The translations under genes were made by a program, and so were the position numbers. Below are positions 18,309 through 27,997 of a stretch of DNA of 64,000 nucleotides, one piece after another (within the stretch, counting starts at the first letter, position 1; each line of letters starts with the position of its first letter). The stretch is from contig CAYTVB010000003.1 in assembly GCA_964441735.1 (NCBI GenBank), positions 21,183 to 85,182 of the forward strand. Reading direction: 5' to 3'. Below the pieces are notes generated by a model that saw only the letters and a program-made list of their open reading frames with translations, searched no databases and was not told the origin of the DNA. This DNA comes from JASMTM01 sp964441735 (GTDB taxonomy: Bacteria; Thermotogota; Thermotogae; Petrotogales; Kosmotogaceae).

Positions 18309-18332
18309 GGGCGCCTTAAGGCGCCCTTTTTT
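18309..18332 (+). terminator. Intrinsic terminator
   Basis: Perfect 7-bp GC stem (18309-18315 with 18320-18326), TTAA loop and six T, 16 nt after the preceding stop. The next gene begins 23 nt later. Confidence 0.92.
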
Positions 18333-18355
18333 AGTTGTTTGGAGGTAAAGATAAA

Positions 18356-20650
18356 ATGAAATCTATGCTCATATTCACACTATTATTTGTTATGGCTAGT
18401 ATTGCAGCTTCAATTAATATAAATGATCTAAAAATAGATCATCTTGAGTTTTTAAGGGATGAATTTGAAATCAATGGTGAAATTCATTGGGGATACTGGA
18501 TATATGCGGATAGATTACCGGATGGTACTTACAAACATATCGGAGCAACCGGAGAAGGGGTAACCTGCGTTGATGATGTTGCCAGAGCCGGAATCTTTTA
18601 TTTGCGAAACATCGAAATGGATATTAATATGGAGTTATCAATTGAAAGAAGCAAAGAAATTTTTGATTTTCTTTTTGTAATGCAGAGAAATGATGGCAGT
18701 TTTTATAATTTTATAACAGCTGATGGAGAGTACAATAGGTACGGTCCAACATCTAGACCAGGGGCCAATTGGTGGTCGGTTCGTGCTTTATGGGTACTTG
18801 CCAAAGGAGCTAATGTTTTTTATGAAATTGATAGGGAATTATCAATAGAACTTTTTGAAAGGGCAAAAAGAACATTTTCACTTCTTAAGAGAAACATTAA
18901 AAATGGTTTGCTTGATAAATACTCTGATATAAGCTCTGTAATGCTTCTGGGGATATGTGAAATGGCAACGTTTGAGAAGAACAGTGAATTTATCGATACC
19001 ATTGATGAAGTTGCTAAAGGTCTCATAAGTAAATCAAATAACAATTACTGGGAAAATTTCGGATTGTTTGATGAAGGGATTGAAAATTTCAACTGGCATG
19101 GATGGGGATCAAGGCATATTGAAGCACTTACTGAAGCCTATTTGATAACCGGAAACACTGAATATATTGAATATGCTGAGTTTTCTGCAAAGAGATTGTT
19201 TCCATTTATTGTTACCTTTGGTCCTGTTTATTTGGTTGGAGAAAATTTAATAGAATATCCAAAGATTGCATATGCTGCTGAGTGTATGGTCAACTCTGCA
19301 GTAAGATTGTATGAGGTTACCGATAGAAAAGATTACGGTATGTACGCAGTACTTATGGCTTCATGGTTTAAGGGTTTTAATGAATTAGGGAGGCCAATGT
19401 TTGGAGAAAATGGAGAAGGTTTTGACGGGCTTGAACCAACACATAGAAATCTCAATTCAGGCGCGGAATCAACAATAAGCGCTTTGCTTTCTATTCAGAA
19501 TGTTTACTTGCTACCTGACCTTTTCCTAAATTATTTTATAGAAGATCTAATGTTACTTACACCTGGAATAGTAATTGAAGCAGAAAAAATGAATCTTGGG
19601 CTTTCAGAAGCAGAAGTTATTTCGTTAACCAGATCGTCAGGGGGCTACTTCGTAGATTGTAGTGGTACAACAGTTATGAGAGACAATATTACTTTAGCAG
19701 AAACTTATTATGAGGTACTGGTTAGTTTTCTGGAAAACAAAGTAGTTGAAAATGTTGAGCTCACAACAAAAATAGCTCAAAGTAAATCAGTTACCAATAT
19801 TAATGTGAACAGAGGCATTACTAATTCTGGAGTGATAAAGGGAACAGGAGAGAAAGAAAGATTTTCTCTTGGCTTGAAGTTCTCCGGAGAAAGAATATTC
19901 ATTGATCAAATTATATTTTATCCCCAACTAATAGGAATATATAATGCGGATAATAATAAGTACCTGTTTTACAACAGAACAAACAAAAAAATGCAGGGAA
20001 TTGAACCTTTCACTTTCCTTGAAACTGATGAACCGTTGATAGCTTATTCAGGCGAAGAAAAAACCGTTCAAGAAACTGTGGATGTTGAAAAAGTCTCTGT
20101 TGATGGATTTACATTACTTGTTCTGGATTCAGTATTTAACAATAATGGAATAGTTGATTCTTTATCCAGAAAAGAGGGAAACTTTGATAACTATACAGGC
20201 GTAATTGGTGCGTCTTATCCTGAAGAAGAAATTGAAAAGTTATTGGAAGAAGGATATATTTATTTAGATGGTGTGCCTTATTTGATCAAGACAAAAGGAA
20301 ATGACAATTTAAGAACATCAGGACAGAAGTTTGAAATTGATTTTAATGCCAGCAAATTATATATTATGGGCTCAAGTGACCATGGAGACTATACTAACAC
20401 GTTAACCATTATTTATGAGGATGGTTCAACAGAATATCTGAACCTGTCTTTTTCTGATTGGTGTGGTAGTAACCAGTTTGGTGAAAAGTACGTAGAATTT
20501 CCTTACCGTTATGACATTTCAGGAAATATTGAAAGGATAAAATGCAAATTATATGTTCAAAGCTTCTATTTAAAGAATAAAATTGTCCGTTCAATACAGC
20601 TTCCAGACACCATAACCATGCATATTTTTGCGATAACCTTTGAATATTGA
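18356..20650 (+). CDS. Secreted alpha/alpha-barrel carbohydrate-active protein
   Basis: 764 residues from ATG 18356, chosen because GGAGGT lies 9 nt upstream; a TTG at 18335 is in frame but lies at the terminator. Signal peptide about 1-20. Residues about 30-410 are helix-rich, with repeated patterns (ARAGIFYLR, WWSVRALWVLAK, GWGSRHIEALTEAYLITGN) like an (alpha/alpha)6 barrel of glycosidases and polysaccharide lyases. The C-terminal 330 residues are beta-rich and probably bind carbohydrate. The exact family is not recognised. Terminators flank the gene, so it is probably monocistronic or a read-through partner of the 16958 gene. Confidence 0.6.
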   Translation: MKSMLIFTLLFVMASIAASININDLKIDHLEFLRDEFEINGEIHWGYWIYADRLPDGTYKHIGATGEGVTCVDDVARAGIFYLRNIEMDINMELSIERSKEIFDFLFVMQRNDGSFYNFITADGEYNRYGPTSRPGANWWSVRALWVLAKGANVFYEIDRELSIELFERAKRTFSLLKRNIKNGLLDKYSDISSVMLLGICEMATFEKNSEFIDTIDEVAKGLISKSNNNYWENFGLFDEGIENFNWHGWGSRHIEALTEAYLITGNTEYIEYAEFSAKRLFPFIVTFGPVYLVGENLIEYPKIAYAAECMVNSAVRLYEVTDRKDYGMYAVLMASWFKGFNELGRPMFGENGEGFDGLEPTHRNLNSGAESTISALLSIQNVYLLPDLFLNYFIEDLMLLTPGIVIEAEKMNLGLSEAEVISLTRSSGGYFVDCSGTTVMRDNITLAETYYEVLVSFLENKVVENVELTTKIAQSKSVTNINVNRGITNSGVIKGTGEKERFSLGLKFSGERIFIDQIIFYPQLIGIYNADNNKYLFYNRTNKKMQGIEPFTFLETDEPLIAYSGEEKTVQETVDVEKVSVDGFTLLVLDSVFNNNGIVDSLSRKEGNFDNYTGVIGASYPEEEIEKLLEEGYIYLDGVPYLIKTKGNDNLRTSGQKFEIDFNASKLYIMGSSDHGDYTNTLTIIYEDGSTEYLNLSFSDWCGSNQFGEKYVEFPYRYDISGNIERIKCKLYVQSFYLKNKIVRSIQLPDTITMHIFAITFEY

Positions 20651-20681
20651 AATTTAATTATAGAACAGGTACATATTTCTT

Positions 20682-20715
20682 AAATGACCCACAATGGGTA
20701 ATTGTGGGTCATTTT
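20682..20715. terminator. Bidirectional terminator between convergent genes
   Basis: A 14-bp perfect stem (20682-20695 with 20701-20714), 5-nt loop, flanked by A run and T run so that it works on both strands. It sits between the secreted protein (plus) and the GNAT-like gene (minus). Confidence 0.9.
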
Positions 20716-20717
20716 GG

Positions 20718-21827
20718 TTAAGGAACTTCCTTTATGAAAGTCATGTATTCTTTATATAACTCTCCACCTGCTCCAACAGCGTCCTGAAAACTTTTGCGGT
20801 TTTCAAAACCCACGATTCCACCTTCAGCTTCTATATAGCCTTTCTTCTTTGCATTTCTACCAATATGGTAATGCATTGCGAAGGATACCCCTTTTCCCTG
20901 GAATGCTTTATCTACAAAAACAGTAATGGATCTGAACCTTTTTATTTTTTTCTTTCCAGTTAAGAAAATTAACCAGCCGAAGGGTAGAAGCGTTCCATTC
21001 ATTTTTTTAAATAAAGGATTGTAGTTCGGAATGGCGACTGAAAAACCTATAGGTCGATCTTCCTTATAGGCAATAGCTGCAAGATCCGGATCGGCGAATC
21101 GCTTCATCTCCTTCACAATACCCAGCATCTGTTCCTGTGATGGTGGTCTTACTCCAACCCATTCATCTGGAATAGAATTTTCCATGACTTCACGCATATC
21201 ATGCGCAATCTTGTTAAGATCTTTCGCATTGGGTGATACTACACGAATGTTATAGCGTTTCATAGCTTTATTAATTAATTTTACTTTTTTCTCTGGAAAT
21301 TCTCCTCTAAGGTCAAATTTAAAACAGGCTAAATGGGTTTTTGGCTTGAAGCCAGCATTTTTAATTAGATTTCTGTAATAAGGAGGATTGTAATTTAAAT
21401 ATATATATGGAGGGTCTTCAAAGTTCTTAGTGAGCATGCCTTTATAATCATCACCATTCGTTGGAGATTCCGGCCCAATATATGCACTAATGTCTTTTTT
21501 TGCAAACCATCTATCCGCTTTTTCTACCATTAAATTAACAGCTGTTTGATTATCAAATGATTCGAAAAGTGTAAAAAATCCAACATTGTTACCGTGAGAA
21601 AGAACATTTTTGTTAATGTATATGCCCATTCTTGCAACTGGCTTTCCATTATCAAAAACAAGATAAAATTCTCTTCCTGCATTCATTACGGTCGAGCCTT
21701 TTTTAATAACCCTTTTTATCATAGATTTTAATGGTGGAACCCAGAGTGGATTGTTCTTATATATTGCATAAGGTAGATCAATGAATTTTTTGATATGCCT
21801 GTTGTTATCTACTTTAACTATCTTCAT
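20718..21827 (-). CDS. GNAT-family acetyltransferase-like protein
   Basis: About 369 residues in the cytosol, with two GNAT-like halves. The C-terminal half has the FVDKAFQGKGVSFAMHYHI stretch resembling the acetyl-CoA binding loop (Q/R-x-x-G-x-G/A), followed by GFENRKSFQDAVGAG. I start at ATG 21827, which overlaps the upstream transporter gene by 14 nt; ATG 21839 and 21875 are in frame but overlap more, and no candidate has a perfect ribosome binding site. Substrate unknown. Confidence 0.6.
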   Translation of the reverse strand: MKIVKVDNNRHIKKFIDLPYAIYKNNPLWVPPLKSMIKRVIKKGSTVMNAGREFYLVFDNGKPVARMGIYINKNVLSHGNNVGFFTLFESFDNQTAVNLMVEKADRWFAKKDISAYIGPESPTNGDDYKGMLTKNFEDPPYIYLNYNPPYYRNLIKNAGFKPKTHLACFKFDLRGEFPEKKVKLINKAMKRYNIRVVSPNAKDLNKIAHDMREVMENSIPDEWVGVRPPSQEQMLGIVKEMKRFADPDLAAIAYKEDRPIGFSVAIPNYNPLFKKMNGTLLPFGWLIFLTGKKKIKRFRSITVFVDKAFQGKGVSFAMHYHIGRNAKKKGYIEAEGGIVGFENRKSFQDAVGAGGELYKEYMTFIKEVP

Positions 21828-23139
21828 GACTTTTTTCATTCCCTTTAAACATGGTTTTTTGGAAGTTTCTGTCAATGGGATATGGAATCATCAATATTAT
21901 ACCTGTGAGAAATAACGCTGCTGGAAAAACCCCAAATAATATCCTTATAGTTAGTATTACTTGAGGTTCCTGCGGTATGTTTGGTACATATCCTGCAAGT
22001 TCCAGAGAAATACCAACAACGAAAAGCATTAGAGAGGTTCCAAGCTTTTGAAAAAATGTTGATAAACCGTAGTACATCCCTTCGCGTTTTTCTCCGGAAA
22101 TCACTCTGTCGTACTCAACAGCGTCTGGGAGAATCGAAAAAGGTAATATATGAGCAGCTGATACTCCAAAACCGGTTATAATTACCATTACATAAAGCCA
22201 CACATTATTGAGAATATCTCCAAAAAATGCAATGAACAAAAGACAACAAATTAGTTCCAGCATACCAACCTGGTAAGCTCTTCGTTTTTCCAGCTTCCCG
22301 GATATCTTCACCCATAATGGTAAAAAAGCTATTGAAGACAAAAACAAAAGTCCAATAAGAATACCAATTTCATCCTTTCTACCCATGACATAAGTGGCAA
22401 AATAAATGATCGTAGCGGAGACTACATTTACCCCCGTCCAGGTGAAGAAAAACATCAAAACAGCATAAATAAAAGGTTTGTTCTGAATAATGTCTTTTAA
22501 AGCTTCAAAGAGTTTCTTTTTTGAAGGATGTTTTTCCGTTGATTCCTTTGTAAATAGAAATACTATTATGGGACTTGTAATTATGAATAAACCAAAGAGA
22601 AGTCCCATAAACGCATATCCCTTTGATTCATTCCCTATCATTTGAACAATAAAAGCCGGTACCGCTCCAGCTATAAGTCCACCCAATATAGAAAAGAACA
22701 TTCTATAAGCATTTAAGCTGGTCCTGTCATCGTAAGTCTTAGCAAGTTCAGGCGTTAATGCAGTATATGGAACACTGTACGCTGTACTCGCTGTGGTGTG
22801 AAACAAAAAGAAAAATACCACATAAATTAACTTAATAGTGGGGGTTGTATCGGGAACTATCCACAATAGAAAGAATGACAGTCCATAAGGGATTGCAGCC
22901 CCTAAAATAAAGGGTCTCCTTCTACCAAACCGTGTTGATGTTCGGTCTGAAAATCTTCCAAAGATCGGATCGCTAAAAGCATCCCAGAGTCTCCCCACCA
23001 GTATTGCACCACCAACCCAGGCTGGATTGATTAAAGCCACATCAGTAAGGTAATACATAAAATAAAAACCAACGATGGTCCATGAAATACTCAGCCCCAG
23101 ATCCCCATAACCATAGGCAATTTTATTAAGTTTGCGCAT
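21814..23139 (-). CDS. GPH-family sugar:cation symporter
   Basis: 441 residues, about 12 membrane helices. The N-terminus (AYGYGDLGLSISW..FYFMYYLTDV) and the loop GRLWDAFSDPIFGRFSDRT followed by GRRRPFILGAA are characteristic of the glycoside-pentoside-hexuronide symporters related to MelB, in the MFS superfamily. ATG start with GAGGGGG upstream. Its start shares the 318-nt divergent region with the 23458 operon, so the operator at 23324 could also influence it. Sugar unknown. Confidence 0.85.
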   Translation of the reverse strand: MRKLNKIAYGYGDLGLSISWTIVGFYFMYYLTDVALINPAWVGGAILVGRLWDAFSDPIFGRFSDRTSTRFGRRRPFILGAAIPYGLSFFLLWIVPDTTPTIKLIYVVFFFLFHTTASTAYSVPYTALTPELAKTYDDRTSLNAYRMFFSILGGLIAGAVPAFIVQMIGNESKGYAFMGLLFGLFIITSPIIVFLFTKESTEKHPSKKKLFEALKDIIQNKPFIYAVLMFFFTWTGVNVVSATIIYFATYVMGRKDEIGILIGLLFLSSIAFLPLWVKISGKLEKRRAYQVGMLELICCLLFIAFFGDILNNVWLYVMVIITGFGVSAAHILPFSILPDAVEYDRVISGEKREGMYYGLSTFFQKLGTSLMLFVVGISLELAGYVPNIPQEPQVILTIRILFGVFPAALFLTGIILMIPYPIDRNFQKTMFKGNEKSHEDS

Positions 23140-23323
23140 AAAAGCCCCCTCTATTTATTTTATGAAAAAATTTTAGCATAGTTGAACAGAAATATTTTTT
23201 AATAATAAATGAGTGTAACTTTTTTGCTTTTTTAGAGATTAATATTTAACCGCTATCATAAAAAGAATTTTTTGTTCGGTTATTCAAATTAAATAAAAGT
23301 TTTTTTTAAAAAAAAGCATAAAT

Positions 23324-23337
23324 TGCAAACGGTTGCA
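23324..23337. promoter_or_regulatory. LacI-type operator of the alpha-mannoside regulon (site 1)
   Basis: 14-bp near-palindrome TGCAAACGGTTGCA with one mismatched pair, differing at one base from the perfect site at 31223-31236. Lies 29 nt upstream of a TATAAC -10-like box. The rest of the 23140-23457 gap is AT-rich with homopolymer runs and no other supported feature. Confidence 0.75.
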
Positions 23338-23366
23338 TTTTATATCCATTATTCCTTATCATTGTC

Positions 23367-23372
23367 TATAAC
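23367..23372 (+). promoter_or_regulatory. -10 box of the 23458 operon
   Basis: TATAAC, located at the same distance from its operator (29 nt) as TATAAT is at 31266. A TTCCT element lies between them in both promoters at identical spacing. No good -35 hexamer is seen. Confidence 0.45.
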
Positions 23373-23457
23373 AGTGACCTTTTGAATGTGAAAGTGGATA
23401 ACTCTGTTAGAAAATCAAATATGAATGATGATTTAATAGGGTGGAGGTGCAATTGTT

Positions 23458-25296
23458 ATGAATAATAACGATCTTTTGCTATTTTACAGTCACGAAAAGT
23501 GCACCGCAAGAGCAACTGCATTGCCTGTTATTGCCTGGTTGTCTGAGTTGCATGGTAATGATTATGAAGGATATTTTTCTGTTAAACCCAGCCTGGCTGA
23601 TATTGGGGATTACCTTCCTTTTACCGGGAATAATCACCTGGAGCAGTTTTACTATATTGCTTCTTTTTATAAAAATATTCATTTATTCTCTCTAACTGAA
23701 GATGATGAAATACCTTTTGAACATTTTGCATTAAAAGGGGAAGGAAAGGTTATAAAGTATAATTCAGAAAGCCTGGTCAAGTTTTACGAGGATCTTTTTG
23801 GTTTTTTTGATGAACAATTTCCTGAAGAAGCGGTTGTTTTTCCTTCTAAAGAATTCGATTTTCAAGAAGAGAGCGTTAAAATTGGAGACTTCAAAATATC
23901 AGGAAAATCAAGGATTGACACATTTGTTTATCCTGAGATATTTTTTAGAAAATCACTGGGGCTTTATTATGAAATGGATGATGATAAATTCGATCAGATT
24001 AGGAATAAAGGCGTTTCTAAATTACTTCTTATAGCATGTCCGGAAAATGCAAAAAACAGATTTATAAAGCTGGGCTTTGATGTAGAGATAATAGATACAC
24101 TGAAACCACATGACACTTATCTTTCCTTAACTGAAAGAATTTCAAAACGCTGGTTACACAAAGCTAAAGGACTGGCTCTTGGTAATGATCCTATTACGCT
24201 AAGATGGACCCCCAAGTATCTGAGGGACAGAATTCTCCCAATAGCCGCTGTTGGAACTCTGAAAAATGCTGTTGATGTACTGGATGAATTAACCAAAAAA
24301 GTAGGAAACAGGCATATTTGGGGTAGTCAGGTTTTTGATGATACATTGATTACTGAGCTTTCTAAAAGAGATATTATATTCACACTTGCGCATGATATAG
24401 AAGTGGGTTTTACAATCAGGGAAAAACTTTCTTTTCCATCTGTCTGGCTAAAAAAAGCAAAAAATCCCATTCAGGGAGAGTATAGCGATAAATATCTTAA
24501 AGAAAAGTTAGCAAAAGGTGACATACCGGTTTGTTTTTTAAATTACGCTGCAGATCTTGGACATCTTCCTGTATTACCCAGATACCTTGACCTTCATTCA
24601 ATAAAAGGGATTAGAGATGGAATAGCATTTCCATCCTCCTGGTGGCAATTCTCTGAAGATAACTTAGAAAAACTTTACCTTTCCCATGAACATGGTGGGG
24701 TATTTCCAACAGCAGAACCGCTTATTTGTAGTGCCGGAACAGGTGTTGCCACAGAAGCAAAAGGGTATTTATCAGAGAAAGCGTTGCTCGAGAATCTTCT
24801 CCAGGCTAAAAAGGATATTGAAAAATATGTTGGGGAAGAGAATGTTCCAGCTGGCTACTATTCTTTTCAGGATGCATGTCCATCGTATGTTCATCAAAGT
24901 GGGCAACCCCAATATAACGTTATTGAAAAGGCTGGATTTGAGTATGCAATAACGTATAAATATGAAAATGAATTTCCCAGAATTGTATTTGAAAGTGAAA
25001 GCTTAATTGTTCTTAATCAACAAACCGAGCACTGGAGCTTCAATCCCATGGTGGATCTTAAGAAATGGGAAGAAAAGATTGGTAGTTCCGATAAACGAGG
25101 CTGGATAATAATTGGTCTTGATTCTCCCTTCTGGGGAATGGTGCCCTGTTATTTTGGTCTTTCATCAAAGGGCTTGAGCCTTGAAAAGGTTCAAAAAGCC
25201 ATGATTTATGCAAAAAATGGTGGTACATCAGGAAGGTTATTTTTGGTAAAACCGCATGAAGTTGTAAGGTGCGCAAAAATTCTGAAAAATTATTGA
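23458..25296 (+). CDS. Protein of unknown function, first gene of the alpha-mannoside locus
   Basis: 612 residues, no signal peptide, no membrane helix. I do not recognise the family. Visible features: an N-terminal segment with HEKCTARATALP, conserved-looking aromatic patches (SSWWQFSE, EHWSFNP) and a C-terminal LDSPFWGMVPCYFG. The mix of alternating hydrophobic strands with charged helices suggests a barrel or multi-domain carbohydrate enzyme, but this is a guess. GGAGGTG is placed 7 nt before the ATG. It is 12 nt ahead of the phosphomannose isomerase gene, downstream of a LacI-type operator. Confidence 0.55.
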   Translation: MNNNDLLLFYSHEKCTARATALPVIAWLSELHGNDYEGYFSVKPSLADIGDYLPFTGNNHLEQFYYIASFYKNIHLFSLTEDDEIPFEHFALKGEGKVIKYNSESLVKFYEDLFGFFDEQFPEEAVVFPSKEFDFQEESVKIGDFKISGKSRIDTFVYPEIFFRKSLGLYYEMDDDKFDQIRNKGVSKLLLIACPENAKNRFIKLGFDVEIIDTLKPHDTYLSLTERISKRWLHKAKGLALGNDPITLRWTPKYLRDRILPIAAVGTLKNAVDVLDELTKKVGNRHIWGSQVFDDTLITELSKRDIIFTLAHDIEVGFTIREKLSFPSVWLKKAKNPIQGEYSDKYLKEKLAKGDIPVCFLNYAADLGHLPVLPRYLDLHSIKGIRDGIAFPSSWWQFSEDNLEKLYLSHEHGGVFPTAEPLICSAGTGVATEAKGYLSEKALLENLLQAKKDIEKYVGEENVPAGYYSFQDACPSYVHQSGQPQYNVIEKAGFEYAITYKYENEFPRIVFESESLIVLNQQTEHWSFNPMVDLKKWEEKIGSSDKRGWIIIGLDSPFWGMVPCYFGLSSKGLSLEKVQKAMIYAKNGGTSGRLFLVKPHEVVRCAKILKNY

Positions 25297-25308
25297 GGTG
25301 TTAAGGCA

Positions 25309-27081
25309 ATGGCCAGAAAAAGATTTAATAAAGCCACAACATATCCTGAAAGACTTGAAGCAATCAATGAAGTTTGCTCATGCGAAGACATCCAACAATC
25401 TGTTGGATACAGAGAAATTGGAGAGTCTATAAGAAAGTTCGTTAACAAGATCAATGAACCCATAATTATTGGCTTTGAAGGATTCCCGATGAATAACTGG
25501 GATTTAATAAATAGTAGGCTTTCCAATTTTCTCAGAAGCGAAGACAAGGAAACTAGATATATTGATATTGGCGATTATATGAAAGATGATGAAAAATTGG
25601 ATAGATTATTTGATGAGTATCTTACTGACGATCCTGTTTTTGGAAGAATTTTCAAGGGCGAATTGGATACTTTTTTCGAAAAAACCAAAATCAATAAACT
25701 GAAACAATTTCTATCCAGTAATAAAAATGGGATTATTGTGATATATGGTACCGGGTCAGGGCATGATGATCTTAAAGATTTTTATGATCTGATGATTTAT
25801 TTTGACCTTACAAGAGAAGAGATGTTGAAAAGGCAAAAAACTCAGGGAAGTGATTTTAAAACACAGAGCATTGGACCAAAAAAATCTTACTATATCGATT
25901 TCCCGGTTAATGACAGTCACAGAAAACGAGTGATGAATTATGCGGATTACTATGTTGATGCGAATAACGAAAGTTCCCCTGTGATGGTTAGGAATGAAGA
26001 TTTCAAACGCCTGCTAGAAGAGCTTACAAAACAGCCATTCAGGTTAAAACCGATATATGAGCCTGGCCCCTGGGGTGGGCATTGGTTAAGGAAAGTTCGA
26101 AAATTACCCGAAGAATGGGAAAACTGCGCGTGGAGCTATGAAGTAATTGCTCCAGAAATGAGTTTATTCGTTTCGAACCCGGAAAATGCTATTGTACTTG
26201 AAATACCATGGAAGACGTTTATTGGACTCTTTTATTCACAGATTGTTGGGGATGTTGCTCCGGAGAGTTTTTGTGGAGAATTTCCGGTCAGATTTGATTA
26301 CCTTGACACATATGAAGGTGGAGATCTGTCTGTCCAGGTACATCCGACTACGGAATACATAAAGAAAAACTTCAGCGAGTGCTATCATCAAGGAGAAATG
26401 TATTATATCGTAGCTTCAAAAAAAGGTAGAAAAGTAAATCTTGGACTCAATGAAGGGATTGAAATAAATGATTTTAAAGAAGCTGCTTTGAAAGCTGAAA
26501 AGGAACATGTGCCTTTTGATTACAAAGAGTTCGTTAACGGTATAGATGTTGATAAACATGATATTGTAATGATACCTCCAGGTACTATACACGGTTCCAG
26601 AGAAGGATTGGTGGTTCTTGAAATAAGCGCAACTACATACAGATATACTTTTAAAATCTATGACCATCTCCGACCGGACCTCAGTGGTTCAATGAGGCCA
26701 ACTCATATAGAGCATGCATTTAATGTTATTAATCCTGATAGAAAAACAAAATGGGTAAGAAAAAACCTTAAAATTGAGCCCAGACTATTACGACAGGAGA
26801 AGGGAGTAAAGGAATTTTTGATTGCAGACAGAAAAGAATTTTTCCATAAGGTGCACAGGATTGAGTTTAACACTAAGTATACCGACTGCACTTATGGCAG
26901 TTTTCATGTACTCACATTGGTTGAAGGAGAAAGAGTAGCTATAGATGTTCCTCATATTAATAAAAGTACTGAGATGAATTACTCAGAAACACTTATTATT
27001 CCTGCAGCCATTGGAGAGTATGAAGTATTTAATAAGGGTGATAAGTCATGCAAGGTAGTCAAAGCTCTACTGAAAGAATAA
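25309..27081 (+). CDS. manA: Class I mannose-6-phosphate isomerase with N-terminal kinase-like domain
   Basis: Interconverts mannose 6-phosphate and fructose 6-phosphate. Residues about 245-590 are the cupin-type isomerase: the metal-binding SVQVHPTTEYIKKNF segment (Gln and His ligands), a further site around PPGTIHGSREG and YRYTFKIYDHLR. The N-terminal 240 residues look like a nucleoside-kinase fold whose P-loop region reads GFEGFPMNNW, lacking the GxxxxGK(S/T) pattern, so ATP use is doubtful. About twice the length of a plain isomerase. It overlaps the ROK kinase gene by 34 nt. The reaction fits a mannose-degrading cluster. Confidence 0.85.
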   Translation: MARKRFNKATTYPERLEAINEVCSCEDIQQSVGYREIGESIRKFVNKINEPIIIGFEGFPMNNWDLINSRLSNFLRSEDKETRYIDIGDYMKDDEKLDRLFDEYLTDDPVFGRIFKGELDTFFEKTKINKLKQFLSSNKNGIIVIYGTGSGHDDLKDFYDLMIYFDLTREEMLKRQKTQGSDFKTQSIGPKKSYYIDFPVNDSHRKRVMNYADYYVDANNESSPVMVRNEDFKRLLEELTKQPFRLKPIYEPGPWGGHWLRKVRKLPEEWENCAWSYEVIAPEMSLFVSNPENAIVLEIPWKTFIGLFYSQIVGDVAPESFCGEFPVRFDYLDTYEGGDLSVQVHPTTEYIKKNFSECYHQGEMYYIVASKKGRKVNLGLNEGIEINDFKEAALKAEKEHVPFDYKEFVNGIDVDKHDIVMIPPGTIHGSREGLVVLEISATTYRYTFKIYDHLRPDLSGSMRPTHIEHAFNVINPDRKTKWVRKNLKIEPRLLRQEKGVKEFLIADRKEFFHKVHRIEFNTKYTDCTYGSFHVLTLVEGERVAIDVPHINKSTEMNYSETLIIPAAIGEYEVFNKGDKSCKVVKALLKE

Positions 27082-27983
27082 AATGTGCCCTGGCTGTTGA
27101 TGTTGGCGGAACGTCTATAAAGTATGCTCTGGTAGATTCAAGAGGTCAAATAATTGACAACTATCCAAAAAGTAAGCTTGTTAATTCAAAAGGAAACCAT
27201 AAAGAGATTCTGGGGAGTTTTATTGCTGTTTTTAGAGAAATGTTTAGCTATGCTAATGAAAGCTCGTTGGAAATTCTGGGAATATCCTGTGGCGTGCCGG
27301 GACCTTTTGATTACAAACGAGGAATAAGCCTTATTAAAGGTCTGGATAAATACAATGCAATATATGGTATTAATCTTAAAGAAGCATTCAGGAATCGACT
27401 GAATCTTTCCAGAAATTTTCCGATACTGTTTGAAGAAGATTCATCAGTTTTTCTTAGAGGAGAAGCCTGGTTTGGGGCAGCAAAAAATTACAGCAACATA
27501 ATTGGAATTACTCTGGGAACAGGTTTTGGTTCAGCATTTATGAGGAAAGGAAAAATAGTCAGAAGTGGTCCTGGCGTACCACCACTGGCATGGATAGGCG
27601 GGCTACCCTATAAAGACAAATTATTTGATGACTATGCTTCAAAGAGAGGAATCGAATTTCTTTACAAAAAGAATTGCAGTGAAAAACTCGGTGTCAAAGA
27701 GATTGCCATCAAAGCAAAAATGGGAAATACCTGTGCAATGGAAGTTTTTGTAAAGATAGGAAAATTGATCGGTTCTTTCCTGAAAACAATAGTAGAAGAA
27801 TTTGGTGCTGACTGTATTATTATGGGCGGACAAATATCAAATGCCTTTGATCTTTTTGAAAACTCACTGAAAAAAGAATTATGCAAAGACAAGAGAAAAC
27901 TTTCTGTTCTCAAAGCAAAAAATATTAATGAGAGTTCTCTTTTGGGAGCGGCCAGGCTTCTTTTTGATACTATTAGTAATTGA
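27048..27983 (+). CDS. ROK-family sugar kinase
   Basis: 311 residues. ATP-binding AVDVGGTSIKYALVD at residues about 15-30, then GVPGPFDY, a GEAWFGAAKNYSNIIGITLGTGFGSA central block, and IIMGGQISNAF. ROK kinases phosphorylate hexoses such as glucose, mannose or N-acetyl sugars. The Cys-rich zinc motif (CxCGxxGCxE) usual in the family is missing; the region reads PPLAWIGGLPYKD instead. In this operon mannose or a derivative is the likely substrate, feeding the phosphomannose isomerase just upstream. Start ATG 27048 lies within the previous gene, with GGTGA upstream. Confidence 0.85.
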   Translation: MQGSQSSTERIKCALAVDVGGTSIKYALVDSRGQIIDNYPKSKLVNSKGNHKEILGSFIAVFREMFSYANESSLEILGISCGVPGPFDYKRGISLIKGLDKYNAIYGINLKEAFRNRLNLSRNFPILFEEDSSVFLRGEAWFGAAKNYSNIIGITLGTGFGSAFMRKGKIVRSGPGVPPLAWIGGLPYKDKLFDDYASKRGIEFLYKKNCSEKLGVKEIAIKAKMGNTCAMEVFVKIGKLIGSFLKTIVEEFGADCIIMGGQISNAFDLFENSLKKELCKDKRKLSVLKAKNINESSLLGAARLLFDTISN

Positions 27984-27997
27984 ATGGGGGATTGAAA

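Noticed and set aside
23140..23457. A cobalamin riboswitch ahead of the corrinoid-related operons
   Set aside because: No B12-box-like or multi-helix leader was recognised here or in 31145-31376; only operators and AT-rich sequence are seen.
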